Below, in pieces: positions 1-9,061 of a DNA stretch of 64,000 nt. A model generated the notes under the pieces. That model was not told the DNA's origin. It was given only the letters and a program-made list of their open reading frames with translations, and did no database searches. Origin of the DNA: Planctomycetaceae bacterium (GTDB lineage: Bacteria > Planctomycetota > Planctomycetia > Planctomycetales > Planctomycetaceae); the NCBI GenBank assembly GCA_002726205.1, contig PBSL01000037.1, forward strand, positions 18,092 to 82,091. The letters are read 5' to 3'. The position numbers and the translations under genes were made by a program. Every line of letters starts with the position of its first letter. The stretch's first letter is position 1.

Positions 1-483
1 CGGGCTTGCCGGCTTCTCGAAGGGCGTGGGCGTCACCAGCACAACCAACCGGGCCTGCTTGCCGAACCCGTCGACCAGTCGCCGGTAGGCGTTGATGAAT
101 CTCGCGAGGCCGCCCGGTCCGGCCCGGGACTCGAGCCGGCCAAACTGTGCGATGACGACGGTGGCTCCGACGCGTTTGAGTTGAGCGTCCCAGGTCCCGA
201 AACCGTCTTTTCGCCAGCGTTCGATCGCGGTACCCAGCGAAAACACCGTGTCGGCTTCCCAGGACAAGTCCCGGAATCTCGGTTGCGACGAGGCAAAGGC
301 CTGTGCGAGCATCGTCTCGAGATAGCCGGCCTGCTGCAGGTGCACCATGTTGGTGCCCCCGACCATGACGACGACATCTCCCCCGGCCAACACGAATCGG
401 CTCTCTGCCCGGGCAAGTCCCGCGACGGCCAACACCACGACACCCGCCAGGATGCACCCAGGACACCGGTTGTGGAATCTCAT
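1..483 (-). CDS. SGNH/GDSL hydrolase-like N-terminal domain (partial)
   Basis: This frame is open from an ATG at 483 to the window edge (161 codons); its C-terminus lies outside. The protein begins with a signal peptide (basic MRFHNR, then an Ala/Val/Leu-rich core to about residue 26). It continues with a pattern typical of planctomycete SGNH-like domains: a VLAGGDVVVMVGGTN strand near residues 29-45, a GYLETML helix, and an alpha/beta region ending LVVLVTPTPFE. Family members are predicted secreted esterases or lipases and are often fused to large cytochrome-type or dehydrogenase regions. The usual Gly-Asp-Ser-like nucleophile motif is not clear here, and GGTN may occupy that place. The substrate is unknown and activity is unproven. 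Confidence 0.6.
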   Translation of the reverse strand, partial: MRFHNRCPGCILAGVVVLAVAGLARAESRFVLAGGDVVVMVGGTNMVHLQQAGYLETMLAQAFASSQPRFRDLSWEADTVFSLGTAIERWRKDGFGTWDAQLKRVGATVVIAQFGRLESRAGPGGLARFINAYRRLVDGFGKQARLVVLVTPTPFEKPASP

Positions 484-752
484 CGAATTCCCTCACCACA
501 CGATCTCTGGACAGCACTATGCCGGAAGCTGTGAATCTCCGCCATGCAGGTCCCACACAATTTGATTTCGCTGGAAATCGCGAGCTGCCAACCGGGCACG
601 CTGCAACAGCCGATCCCAACGAAAACGAAAAACTTGCCGAGATCGACAAATTCGATGCAAAGAACATTCACAGTCTTGCGAATTGCCCGGCGAGCGGTTG
701 AAGTGAACCGGTTGCAGTTTCCGTGGACCGACGGACCTCGAAAGGGCAGACC

Positions 753-1844
753 ATGACGACGTTCTCTATCCCCCGCCACCCGTCTCCACGTCGTCCCCGG
801 TTCGCGACCCACCGGACCTGGGCGGGTCTGTGCCTGCTTGGATTGACCCTGGGGCTGTTGCCCGGCCCGGTCGTTGCCGGTGATGCCGACAAGGCGGCCC
901 CCAGGACCAAATCCGATGCGGCGAAAAAGTCGCGGGCGAAAAAACCCAGGCTCGAGTTCGTTCGATTGGTCCGGGACAAGAAGACCAAGGAGCCGATCCG
1001 GATGGAAACGGCCACGGTGCGTTACGTGCTGAAACCAAAAAACACGGCCAAGCCCACAGCCGACAAACCGGGTCGTCGCCCGGTCACCGTCGACCTGATC
1101 GGCGTGGTTCACGTCGGTGAACGATCCTACTACGACCGGCTGAACCGACAGTTCGAACAATACGACGCGTTGCTTTACGAGCTGGTCGCCCAGCAGGGGG
1201 CGCGACCGTCTCCTAAGGGGAAAGCCGCCTCGAACAATCCGGCCGGTTTCCTGCAGAATGCCATGAAGTCGATGCTTCGACTCGAACACCAACTCGAGAA
1301 CATCGACTACACGAAGAAGAACTTCGTCCACGCCGACCTCTCGCCCGAGGAAATGGCCGAGGCGATGCGAAAGCGGGGCGACAACGGTCTGACGATCACC
1401 CTGGGCATCCTGGCCGACATGATCAGGCAGCAGAATCTTGCCGGGTCCCGCAAGAAGGGTGCCCCGGCGGCGGAGGAGGTCGATTTCTTCACTCTGCTGG
1501 CCGACCCCAACGGACCGGTCAAGATGAAACGGATGATGGCCGAACAGATGGTGACGATGGATTCCACCGGCGGTGTCGGAAAAACTCTCGATCGGATCCT
1601 CGTCCAGGACCGCAACGAGGCGGCGATCAAAGTGTTTCGCCAGCAGGTCGCCAAGGGAAAACGCCGGCTGGGTATCTTCTACGGTGCCGCCCACATGCCG
1701 GACTTCCACCGCCGCCTGGCCGCCCTGGGATTTCGACCCCAGAAGATCAGCTGGGCAACCGCCTGGGATCTGAGAATCCGGCAGCGAAGCGAGACCGACG
1801 ACCTGATCCAATTGATCAGGTTACTGCAGCGGCTCAGCCAGTAA
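753..1844 (+). CDS. Exported TraB/PrgY/TIKI-like protein
   Basis: A 363-residue protein with a long basic N-region followed by a hydrophobic segment (about residues 24-42) that looks like a signal peptide. After a Lys-rich linker, residues 113-146 read DLIGVVHVGERSYY...LLYELV, and residues 311-315 read GAAHM. The GxxH, Glu and second GxxH positions (H120, E143, H314) are the conserved metal-binding set of the TraB/PrgY/GumN (TIKI) family. I chose the ATG at 753, preceded by AAGGG, over an in-frame GTG at 723. Known relatives are pheromone-shutdown proteins or membrane metalloproteases that clip peptides. The natural substrate here is unknown. The gene stands alone and diverges from the SGNH-like gene. 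Confidence 0.65.
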   Translation: MTTFSIPRHPSPRRPRFATHRTWAGLCLLGLTLGLLPGPVVAGDADKAAPRTKSDAAKKSRAKKPRLEFVRLVRDKKTKEPIRMETATVRYVLKPKNTAKPTADKPGRRPVTVDLIGVVHVGERSYYDRLNRQFEQYDALLYELVAQQGARPSPKGKAASNNPAGFLQNAMKSMLRLEHQLENIDYTKKNFVHADLSPEEMAEAMRKRGDNGLTITLGILADMIRQQNLAGSRKKGAPAAEEVDFFTLLADPNGPVKMKRMMAEQMVTMDSTGGVGKTLDRILVQDRNEAAIKVFRQQVAKGKRRLGIFYGAAHMPDFHRRLAALGFRPQKISWATAWDLRIRQRSETDDLIQLIRLLQRLSQ

Positions 1845-1865
1845 ACCGCCGGCATCCCGGGGGAA

Positions 1866-2234
1866 TCAGCGTGGGAAAAACCCCTGGGACCGTTCGATCG
1901 TGACACCCACGGTGCGGGCAAATCGCACCGCGCCGGGTTTTTCCACCGTGACCCGGACCCGCTCGATCCGGGAATCCGACAGGCACACTCTCGCAATTTC
2001 AGTCGCCAGTTTCTCGACCAGGTAGAACTGTGATCCCTCGACCAGTTCGATCACCTGCTTGGTGACCGTGCGATAATTGACCGCATCTTCAATATCGTCG
2101 GTCTCTCCGGCACGACCCATATCGGCCCACAGCGAAAGGCCCACGACCACGTCCTGAGGTTTGATCCGTTCCTCGTCATTGATCCCGATGATGGCCCGCA
2201 TCAGCAGGTCATGCACGTCGATTCGATCACTCAC
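1866..2234 (-). CDS. folB: Dihydroneopterin aldolase
   Basis: A 122-residue protein of typical FolB length. It opens (M)SDRIDVHDLLMRAIIGINDEER, the family signature in which the conserved Glu/Asp region binds the pterin. It also carries DAVNYRTV near residue 50 and a VEKLATEIAR helix containing the catalytic-lysine region. FolB cleaves 7,8-dihydroneopterin to 6-hydroxymethyl-dihydropterin in cytoplasmic folate synthesis. The start is GTG at 2234, with GGGAG about nine bases upstream. It lies 46 bases downstream of an SDR gene on the same strand that resembles pteridine reductases, and the two probably form a folate or pterin operon. Confidence 0.9.
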   Translation of the reverse strand: MSDRIDVHDLLMRAIIGINDEERIKPQDVVVGLSLWADMGRAGETDDIEDAVNYRTVTKQVIELVEGSQFYLVEKLATEIARVCLSDSRIERVRVTVEKPGAVRFARTVGVTIERSQGFFPR

Positions 2235-2280
2235 AACCTGGAACTCCCGGAAAGAGACTCGCGATTATCCACCGTGGCGT

Positions 2281-3057
2281 TCATTCGGCAAACGGTTCCC
2301 GGGGAAGTTGTGCCCCGCCGGCAACCGCCAGCACTTCCCCGGTGACCAGCTCGGCTTGCAGCAGGTAACCGACCGCGGCGACAACATCCTCGGGACCACC
2401 GCTGCGTCCCAGTGGCGAGAGCGCCGCTGCCTGGGCAAGCAGATCGGGTGTCGAATCGGGAGGCGGCAGAATCGGGCCCGGTGCGACCGCGTTGACACGG
2501 ACCCGTGGTGCCAGCGTGGCGGCCAGTGTCCTGGTCAACGCCACCAGTCCCTGCTTGGACAGCGAATAGGCCAGCCGCGACGGGTCGGTTTTCAACCCCC
2601 GCCAATCGGCCAGGTTGATGATCTGGCCGGTTCCGGTTTCGCCCAGCCCCTGGACAAAACGTTCCGACAGCACGTAGGGAGCCTTGAGGTTGATCGTGAA
2701 CAGTCGATCCCAGGTGTCCGAGTCGGTCGATCCCAACGGGCCACCCTCGAAGATCGCCGCGTTGTTGATCAGCAGCGAGACAGGTCCGAAGTGCTGCTCG
2801 GCGGCGGCAAACACTTTTTCGGCCGCCGGGTGCGGTTCGAGCAGGTCCGCCGCCACGCAGATCGCCTCGCCGGATCCCCCGCGAATTTCCTCGACGATGG
2901 TCTCGGCCTGCTCACGGGATCGACCGAAGTGCACGACAACCCGCCAGCCCGAGGCCGCCAGGTCCAGTGCCAGGGCTCTCCCGATCCTCACGGCAGCACC
3001 GGTAATGACCGCTACCGGGCGAGGCGTCTCTGCAGCGGGTTCCGGTCGTGCGTCCAT
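2281..3057 (-). CDS. SDR oxidoreductase, FolM / pteridine-reductase-like
   Basis: A 258-residue short-chain dehydrogenase. The N-terminal cofactor motif is VAVITGAAVRIGRALA (TGxxxRIG, the variant usual in pteridine reductases). It is followed by HFGRS at the position that selects NADPH, an INNAAIFEGG strand, a YSLSKQG catalytic Tyr-Lys segment and the C-terminal VAGGAQL. The gene is co-directional with folB directly downstream. Dihydromonapterin or dihydropteridine reductase is therefore the best guess, but other SDR substrates are possible. The frame is open to 3186, but the ATG at 3057 starts just before conserved sequence. It diverges from mreB. Confidence 0.72.
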   Translation of the reverse strand: MDARPEPAAETPRPVAVITGAAVRIGRALALDLAASGWRVVVHFGRSREQAETIVEEIRGGSGEAICVAADLLEPHPAAEKVFAAAEQHFGPVSLLINNAAIFEGGPLGSTDSDTWDRLFTINLKAPYVLSERFVQGLGETGTGQIINLADWRGLKTDPSRLAYSLSKQGLVALTRTLAATLAPRVRVNAVAPGPILPPPDSTPDLLAQAAALSPLGRSGGPEDVVAAVGYLLQAELVTGEVLAVAGGAQLPREPFAE

Positions 3058-3081
3058 GAAAGTTGATTCTACGAACCCGGC

Positions 3082-3091
3082 CGAAATTTCG
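3082..3091. promoter_or_regulatory. 10-bp perfect palindrome between folM-like gene and mreB
   Basis: The sequence CGAAATTTCG is a perfect palindrome lying 25 bases upstream of the SDR start and 94 bases upstream of the mreB ATG. It is an AT-rich island in GC-rich DNA, as expected for a small operator, but one short palindrome can arise by chance. Confidence 0.25.
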
Positions 3092-3117
3092 CAGCCAGAG
3101 CGGACCCCAACTGTCTC

Positions 3118-3146
3118 TTGCAGCAATCCGGAGACACAGCTACAAA
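3118..3146 (+). promoter_or_regulatory. Candidate mreB promoter (-35/-10)
   Basis: TTGCAG at 3118-3123 and TACAAA at 3141-3146 are separated by exactly 17 bases and lie 38 bases before the chosen mreB ATG. The match to the housekeeping consensus is partial, and planctomycete promoters are poorly characterised, so this is only a candidate. Confidence 0.3.
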
Positions 3147-3184
3147 GCCACCCGCTCTCCGTGTCCGAACCCCTCCTTGGCGCC

Positions 3185-4231
3185 ATGTTACACCGTCTCC
3201 GTCAGTGGATTTGTCCCGACCTGGCGATCGACCTGGGCACCGCCAACACGCTGGTTGCCATCCAGGGCGCGGGTGTGGTCGTCGACGAACCGAGCGTGCT
3301 GGCTCTGGAGAAAGGCACGCGACGAGTGCTGGGACGGGGGACGGCCGTCGGCAAGCTCGCCAAGCAAATGCTTGGCCGCACGCCCGATTCGATCACGGCG
3401 GTGCGGCCACTGCAGGACGGGGTGATCACCGATTTCGAGTTGTGCGAGGCGATGCTCGAGTACTTCATACGGAAATCAAGCCCGCGTCGCCTGCTGCGGC
3501 CCCGGGTGGTGATCGCCGTGCCCGGAAGCATCACCCAGGTGGAAAAGAGGGCCGTCTTCAACAGCGCCGAACGGGCTGGAGCCGGTCGTGTTTACCTGAT
3601 CGACGAATCCAAGGCGGCCGGCATCGGGGCCGGCCTGCCGATCTCGGAACCGATGGCCAGCATGGTCTGCGACATCGGTGGCGGAACCACCGAGATCGCG
3701 ATCCTCAGCCTTGCCGAAACCGTCGTCAGCCGTTCGATCCGCATCGGCGGTGACGAGATGGACGAAGCGATCGTCGAATACATGAAGCAGCACTTTTCCC
3801 TGCGGATCGGCACCCAGGCAGCCGAGGCGATCAAGATCGAGATCGGCAGTGCGTTTCCACTCGACCAGGAATTGACCAGCGAGGTTCGCGGTGTCGATTC
3901 AATCAGCGGAGTACCACGCAAGGCCGTGGTCACCAGCGAGGAAATACGCGAGGCACTGCGGGAACCCCTCGAAGCAATTCTTGGTGCGGTTCGCAACGTG
4001 ATCGAGCAGTGCAAGCCGGAGCTGGCCGCTGACATCGTCGACACCGGCCTGGTCCTGACCGGCGGCGGGGCCCTGTTACGAGGCTCTGATCGCCTGATGA
4101 ACGAACAACTCGGTGTTCCCGTTCGCGTCGCCGACGAACCGCTGACCACCGTCGCCCGCGGAACGGCCATCTGCCTGGAACACCTCTCGCAGTGGCGTGA
4201 CAGCCTCGAGGACGGCAACGGCGATCTCTAG
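3185..4231 (+). CDS. mreB: Rod-shape actin MreB
   Basis: A 348-residue actin-family ATPase of normal MreB length. The nucleotide-binding elements are in order: LAIDLGTANTLV (about residues 13-24, phosphate 1), AVPGSITQVEKRA (111-123), VCDIGGGTTEIAIL (161-174, phosphate 2) and LVLTGGGALLRG (289-300, adenosine motif). MreB polymerises under the inner membrane and positions the elongation peptidoglycan machinery. The next three genes (mreC, mreD, PBP2) are its usual partners. I used the ATG at 3185; an in-frame GTG at 3161 would add eight residues. The frame is open much further upstream but runs antisense to the SDR gene, so that part is not coding. Confidence 0.95.
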   Translation: MLHRLRQWICPDLAIDLGTANTLVAIQGAGVVVDEPSVLALEKGTRRVLGRGTAVGKLAKQMLGRTPDSITAVRPLQDGVITDFELCEAMLEYFIRKSSPRRLLRPRVVIAVPGSITQVEKRAVFNSAERAGAGRVYLIDESKAAGIGAGLPISEPMASMVCDIGGGTTEIAILSLAETVVSRSIRIGGDEMDEAIVEYMKQHFSLRIGTQAAEAIKIEIGSAFPLDQELTSEVRGVDSISGVPRKAVVTSEEIREALREPLEAILGAVRNVIEQCKPELAADIVDTGLVLTGGGALLRGSDRLMNEQLGVPVRVADEPLTTVARGTAICLEHLSQWRDSLEDGNGDL

Positions 4232-4243
4232 AGGCCGGACTCC

Positions 4244-5209
4244 ATGGCATCAGCATCAGCGAGTTGGAAACCCCCGGCGGTATTTCTGCTGATCGGACTG
4301 GGACTCACGCAGTTGCCTTTGCGCCCGAGCGAGGCGATCCGCAACGGCGTGTTCGACGCGGCGCGTCCCGGCCAGTTGCTCGTGGTGGCCCTCGATGATC
4401 GCATCACCACGTGGCGACAACAGCGATCCTCGACGTCGGACCAGGACCGGCGACAAGAACTCGAAGCGACGCAGCTGGAGGTGCGGAGGTTGCGGCTGGC
4501 CAATGCCCGGCTGGCCCAACGAACACCCGGCCGATCCCTCCCCGGGGACCCCCTGGCCGATGATCTTGCCGGCGACGCAACCACCGTACCACTCGGGCCT
4601 CCCCTGTTCGTGACGGACCTGGTCGGGACGAGAATTCTCGGACGCGAAACGATCGAGGCCTGGCAGGCGGGCCGGATTCTTGACCGTGGAGCCGGCCTGG
4701 CGATTGACAACCTGGTCCTGGAACCCGGGCACCCCACGCTTGACCGGGGCCGCGACTCGGGGTTGGCCAGAGGCCAACCCGCCTACTCGGGCCGCCGTGT
4801 GGCCGGACGGATTTCACGAGTCGGTCGCTGGACGGCCACACTGCAGCTGCTGACCAATCGCGGCTTTCGCGGACTGGCCCGCCTGGCCCATCCCGGACAG
4901 GATCATCCCGTCTTCACCTCCCAGGGAATGCTCGAAGGGACCGGAGATTCCCTGTGCCGATTGACGCTTGTCCGGGAAACCGCCGCGGTGAAGGTCGGCG
5001 ACCTGGTCTACACCGCCGGCCGCGACAGCCAGTTTCCCTGGCCGATGCTCTACGGCACGGTGGTCCGGGCCGAACTGCCGATGGAGGCACCCCACTGGGA
5101 AATCCTGGTCCGCCCGGCAATGGACATCGTACGGCTGGAGCGGGTCGAGGTTCTGACGCGGGTGTTGAATCCCCGCCGGGTAAAGACACCGGGGGTGCTG
5201 TCGCAATGA
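4244..5209 (+). CDS. mreC: Rod shape-determining protein MreC
   Basis: A 321-residue protein with the MreC plan: a hydrophobic N-terminal anchor (about residues 10-25), a coiled-coil-like stretch near 60-90 rich in Glu, Arg and Leu (RRQELEATQLEVRRLRLAN), and a periplasmic beta domain with the family-like GRISRVGRWTATLQLLTN and VGDLVYTAGRD. The sequence is divergent, and the identification leans on its place between mreB and mreD. MreC is a periplasmic scaffold linking MreB to PBP2 and MreD. It starts 12 bases after mreB, and its TGA overlaps the mreD ATG, so the two are translationally coupled. Confidence 0.85.
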   Translation: MASASASWKPPAVFLLIGLGLTQLPLRPSEAIRNGVFDAARPGQLLVVALDDRITTWRQQRSSTSDQDRRQELEATQLEVRRLRLANARLAQRTPGRSLPGDPLADDLAGDATTVPLGPPLFVTDLVGTRILGRETIEAWQAGRILDRGAGLAIDNLVLEPGHPTLDRGRDSGLARGQPAYSGRRVAGRISRVGRWTATLQLLTNRGFRGLARLAHPGQDHPVFTSQGMLEGTGDSLCRLTLVRETAAVKVGDLVYTAGRDSQFPWPMLYGTVVRAELPMEAPHWEILVRPAMDIVRLERVEVLTRVLNPRRVKTPGVLSQ

Positions 5210-5754
5210 ACGTGTTCTCACCGATGCGTCATCTCGGACTGCTGGCCCTGGCCTACGTGGCGGTGGTCGCCGAGACCACGCTGGCGCCGGAGTGGCAGCC
5301 CGCCGGGATGTCGGTCCGGCCATTATGGATTGCACTGGCGATTGCCGTGGCCGTGTGCGAGGGCGGTGCCGTGGTTGTCTGGGCCGCGGTGCTGGGGTTG
5401 CTCAGCGACTGCCTCCGTGGAAGCGGCCCGCTCGGACTCGATCTCGTCCTGGCCGTCGCGGTCGTCACCTGCCTGCCGTCGGCGTGGACCCGCCGGCGAC
5501 TGCGTTCGGCTCACCAGATCGCCCTGGTGGCACTGTTGCTGATCGTGACGATCGACAGCGTGTCCCAGCAGGTTCGTGCCGGCCTTGACGAGTCCTTCTC
5601 TTTGCTGCTTACCGCATCGTTGCCAGCGATTGTCATTGCTTCACTGGGCGACGCCCTGCTGACCTCCGGTCTGCTGTTACTGGTCGTGTGGACGTGGCGG
5701 GCCACGCTGAATTCTCTGGGCCGCCTGCTGCTGCCGACACCGTTGACCTCCTGA
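5206..5754 (+). CDS. mreD: Rod shape-determining membrane protein MreD
   Basis: A 182-residue protein made almost entirely of hydrophobic helices (about five or six segments), matching MreD in size and topology. A DCLRGSGPLGLDLVL loop near residues 66-80 corresponds to the conserved small loop in this family (the usual D-x-x-S/G-G-x-x-G pattern). The ATG at 5206 overlaps the mreC stop (ATGA). MreD is an inner-membrane component of the elongasome whose exact activity is not settled. Short hydrophobic proteins are hard to assign alone, and here the operon context is decisive. Confidence 0.8.
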   Translation: MNVFSPMRHLGLLALAYVAVVAETTLAPEWQPAGMSVRPLWIALAIAVAVCEGGAVVVWAAVLGLLSDCLRGSGPLGLDLVLAVAVVTCLPSAWTRRRLRSAHQIALVALLLIVTIDSVSQQVRAGLDESFSLLLTASLPAIVIASLGDALLTSGLLLLVVWTWRATLNSLGRLLLPTPLTS

Positions 5755-5786
5755 CCCCCGTCCGATCTCGCGTCACTTTGCCACTC

Positions 5787-7901
5787 ATGCTCAACCGACC
5801 CACCAACGATCTGATAGCTCCCCCGACACCCGACGGTTCTCACTGGGACCGGCGACCGGGAACCCGATTGACCATGCTGGGAACGCTGGTGGGGCTGTCG
5901 CTGCTGCTGATCGGGGGCCGCGTCGCCTGGATCCAGCAGGGCGGCCTGGACCTGTTCGTTCGGCGGGCAGCACCGGTCACCGTCACCACTGAACCGATCC
6001 CGACACACGACGGTCGGATCCTCGCTGCCGATGGCACCGTGCTGGCCCATGACCTGCAGCGGTTCCGGGTCCGCCTGCATTACCGTTGGCTGGAATTTCC
6101 CGCCGACCCGACCTGGCTGCGGGAACAGGCTCTGGCACGCCTGGTCGGATTCGGTCGCCGCGACAAGGCGCGGTTAGCCGCCGCGAAATCGAAGGTCCTG
6201 GCTCATCGTGAAACGATGCACGCCGAACTGGCCCGCGTGTGCCGGGTTGACCCACAGGAGTTACGGCGGCGGATGCAGGCCATGCAGGACCGTGTCGAAC
6301 GGGTGGTCACCTCGGTCCAACGGCGACGAGCGACCACCGCCAAACCGGCGTTCGTCCCCAGCGAACCCGGGCCGTGGTGGCAGGTCGCCTGGGAAAACGT
6401 GCGGACCACCTTGACCACCCCGCCGAGACGACTCAGGAGCGAACCGGTCGTCGTGACCGAGGAACTCGAGTACCACCGGATCTTCGACAACGTGCCACTG
6501 GAAGCCGCCGCGGTCATCCAGGAACATCCCGAGCGATTCCCCGGCGTCGAGATCCGCGTCGAGACGCGGCGAAGCTATCCCGCGGGAGCATTGGCCGCCC
6601 ACGTCGTGGGGACACGTCGCCGTCAACCCCGCTCGCAGGGACTCGTACCCGACAGCGACTGGATCGGAACCAGTGGTGTCGAACAAACCTACGACCACCT
6701 GCTGCGGGGTCGACCGGGATTGAAACGCATCGTCACAAACCGTTCCGGCGAGGTGCTCTCGACCCGGGTCCTGCAGACACCCCGCCGGGGTCGCGATATC
6801 GAATTGACTCTTTCGCTGACGCTGCAGAAACGGGCCGAACAACTGCTCGACGCCGCCACCAATACCGGTTCACCCGGTGGAGCGATCGCCGTGATCGACC
6901 TGCACACCGGCGCCGTCCTGGCCGCCGCGTCGGCACCCCGGTTTGATCCCAACCTGTTGATCTCACCGGATCCCACCACCTGGCAACGGTTGAGCAAAGA
7001 TCCTCGCCGCCCATTTTTCTGCCGTGTCACCCGGATGGCACTGCCCCCGGGATCGGTCTTCAAGTCGCTTTCAGCCACGGCACTTCTGGAAAGCGGGGTG
7101 CTGGAACCGGGGCACAGCATTTCCTGCCGAGGCTACCTCGATCATCCGGGCCGCCACCGTTGCTATGTCTTTCGCCACTTCGGTGTGGGGCATGGTGAAA
7201 CCGCCATCGGGGATGCGTTGTGTCGCAGCTGCAACGTGTTCTTCTTCGATGCCGCACGACGGCTGGCACGCTCAGATGGCCATCGGCATCTGCATGCCTG
7301 GGCGGCCCGGTTCGGTTTTGGACAGCCGACAGGCATCGATCTTCCCGGTGAATCCGCCGGACGACTGCCGGCACCGCCTGACAAGCCGCGGATCTCAGAG
7401 ACGATGCAATTGGCGATCGGACAGGGCCCCATCACGGCCACGCCCCTGCAGATCGCAAGGCTGATGGCCGCGATCGCCAACAGCGGCACGCTGGTCACCC
7501 CCCACGTCGTCGCCAACAACGGACCGGCCCGAAGAATTCCCCGGGGGAAACGAATCCAGGGCCTGTCGCGACAAACCCTGGTGGCCGTCCGCGAGGGACT
7601 GCGGCGCGTGGTGGCCGACCCGCGGGGAACCGGTTACAAGCGGATCCGCCTGCCGGAGGTGAGCATCGCCGGGAAGACCGGCACCGCCGAGGTCGGCGGA
7701 GACATGGAAGACCACGCCTGGTTTGCCGGCTACGTGCCCACCAAGGCACCACGACTGGCGTTCGTCGTGGTACTGGAGCACGCGGGGTCGGGAGGCCGAA
7801 CGGCTGGTCCGGTAGCCCGCCAGCTGGTCCAGGCCATCCGCTCGACGGGACTGATCGGCGAGACTGCGGCCGTATCGGTCAATCGACGCCACGACCGCTG
7901 A
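5787..7901 (+). CDS. mrdA: Elongation transpeptidase PBP2
   Basis: A 704-residue class B penicillin-binding protein with an N-terminal membrane anchor (about residues 31-52). The transpeptidase motifs are intact: S423-V-F-K426, S481-C-N483 and K630-T-G632 (GKTGTAEV). The dimerisation domain carries a charged, helix-rich stretch around residues 125-180 with many Arg, Glu and Gln. PBP2 cross-links peptidoglycan during side-wall growth and works with a RodA glycosyltransferase. Here the next gene is mnmA, and no RodA is present in the window. I chose the ATG at 5787; the frame is open upstream into mreD. Confidence 0.92.
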   Translation: MLNRPTNDLIAPPTPDGSHWDRRPGTRLTMLGTLVGLSLLLIGGRVAWIQQGGLDLFVRRAAPVTVTTEPIPTHDGRILAADGTVLAHDLQRFRVRLHYRWLEFPADPTWLREQALARLVGFGRRDKARLAAAKSKVLAHRETMHAELARVCRVDPQELRRRMQAMQDRVERVVTSVQRRRATTAKPAFVPSEPGPWWQVAWENVRTTLTTPPRRLRSEPVVVTEELEYHRIFDNVPLEAAAVIQEHPERFPGVEIRVETRRSYPAGALAAHVVGTRRRQPRSQGLVPDSDWIGTSGVEQTYDHLLRGRPGLKRIVTNRSGEVLSTRVLQTPRRGRDIELTLSLTLQKRAEQLLDAATNTGSPGGAIAVIDLHTGAVLAAASAPRFDPNLLISPDPTTWQRLSKDPRRPFFCRVTRMALPPGSVFKSLSATALLESGVLEPGHSISCRGYLDHPGRHRCYVFRHFGVGHGETAIGDALCRSCNVFFFDAARRLARSDGHRHLHAWAARFGFGQPTGIDLPGESAGRLPAPPDKPRISETMQLAIGQGPITATPLQIARLMAAIANSGTLVTPHVVANNGPARRIPRGKRIQGLSRQTLVAVREGLRRVVADPRGTGYKRIRLPEVSIAGKTGTAEVGGDMEDHAWFAGYVPTKAPRLAFVVVLEHAGSGGRTAGPVARQLVQAIRSTGLIGETAAVSVNRRHDR

Positions 7902-7949
7902 GCACGCCGGGAACTTGGCGATCCCTGCGAGGGATTCTAGACTCACGCC

Positions 7950-9044
7950 ATGGGAAGAGTTGTCGTGGCGATGAGCGGTGGCGTCGACAGTTCGGCGGCC
8001 GCCTGGCTACTCAAGGAGCAAGGTCACGACGTGATCGGGCTGTTCATGCGATCGGGAGTCGCCGAACAGACGGCCTGCGAGTTGCCGATCACCGGCCCGG
8101 GATCCGCCCGTCGTCAGGGCTGTTGCAGCGCCGCCGACGCCGCCGACGCCCGCCGGGTCGCCGACACGCTCGACATCCCCTTCCACGCCCTGGACTTCCA
8201 GGACGACTTCGAACGGATCCAGGACTACTTTGCCGACGAGTACCTGGCCGGACGGACGCCCAACCCCTGCGTGATGTGCAACAACTGGCTGAAGTTCGGC
8301 CGCCTGTGGGAATTTGCCCGGCAGGTCGGAGCCACCGCGATCGCCTCGGGACACTACGCCCGCCTCCAGCCGACCAGCGATCCGGCCCGACCAGCGCTGC
8401 TCCGCGGCCACGACCCGGACAAGGACCAGTCCTACGTGCTGTTTGGCCTGAAACCGGATCTGCTCGAACACGTCGTGTTTCCCATCGGTGACTCCACCAA
8501 GTCCGAAATCCGGGCAACGGCCAAGCGGGCCGGGATCCGGGTTTTCGACAAACCCGACAGCCAGGAAATCTGCTTCGTTCCCGACAACGACTATGCCGCT
8601 TTCCTTCGACGACACCGTGGCGAACTGGACACCGCCGGCGAACTGGTCGACACGGCCGGAACAGTTGTCGGGACACACGACGGATTCGAGCGGTTCACGA
8701 TCGGCCAGCGGCGCGGGCTGGGAGTTGCCTTTGGTGAACCCCGGTACGTCGTCGCGATCGAATCCCGGACACGCCGGGTGACCATCGGGACCCACGACGA
8801 CCTGGCACGTGACTGGCTGGAAGCGGACCGGTTGAACTGGTTGGCCGAGAAAGCCGGTGGCGAGGTTCTTCGCTGCAGTGCCCAGATCCGCTACCGCCAC
8901 GAGGCAGCAACGGCGGCGGTCCAGCAACTCGATGACGACCGGGTTCGCGTGACGTTCGATCAGCCGCAATTCGGCGTGGCGCCCGGCCAGGCGGTCGTGT
9001 TCTACGACGACAATCGCGTTCTGGGCGGCGGCTGGATCCGTTGA
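7950..9044 (+). CDS. mnmA: tRNA-specific 2-thiouridylase MnmA
   Basis: A 364-residue enzyme that thiolates U34 of tRNA-Lys, -Glu and -Gln. The PP-loop is S9-GGVDSS, and the two catalytic cysteines sit in PNPCVMC (C107) and SQEICFVPD (C208). ASGHYARL and GQRRGLGVAFGEPRYV are also family signatures. It uses ATP and sulfur passed from a cysteine desulfurase in the cytoplasm. A tandem Cys pair at residues 58-59 precedes the conserved DARRVAD segment, as in many homologues. It lies 48 bases after PBP2 and may be co-transcribed, but there is no functional link. Confidence 0.95.
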   Translation: MGRVVVAMSGGVDSSAAAWLLKEQGHDVIGLFMRSGVAEQTACELPITGPGSARRQGCCSAADAADARRVADTLDIPFHALDFQDDFERIQDYFADEYLAGRTPNPCVMCNNWLKFGRLWEFARQVGATAIASGHYARLQPTSDPARPALLRGHDPDKDQSYVLFGLKPDLLEHVVFPIGDSTKSEIRATAKRAGIRVFDKPDSQEICFVPDNDYAAFLRRHRGELDTAGELVDTAGTVVGTHDGFERFTIGQRRGLGVAFGEPRYVVAIESRTRRVTIGTHDDLARDWLEADRLNWLAEKAGGEVLRCSAQIRYRHEAATAAVQQLDDDRVRVTFDQPQFGVAPGQAVVFYDDNRVLGGGWIR

Positions 9045-9061
9045 CGAACCCGGTTCCCGGT

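Noticed and set aside
480..1811. Long minus-strand open frame opposite the TraB-like gene
   Set aside because: It is antisense to a clear coding frame, has no recognisable domain or start signals and arises from the high GC content and codon bias of the plus-strand gene.
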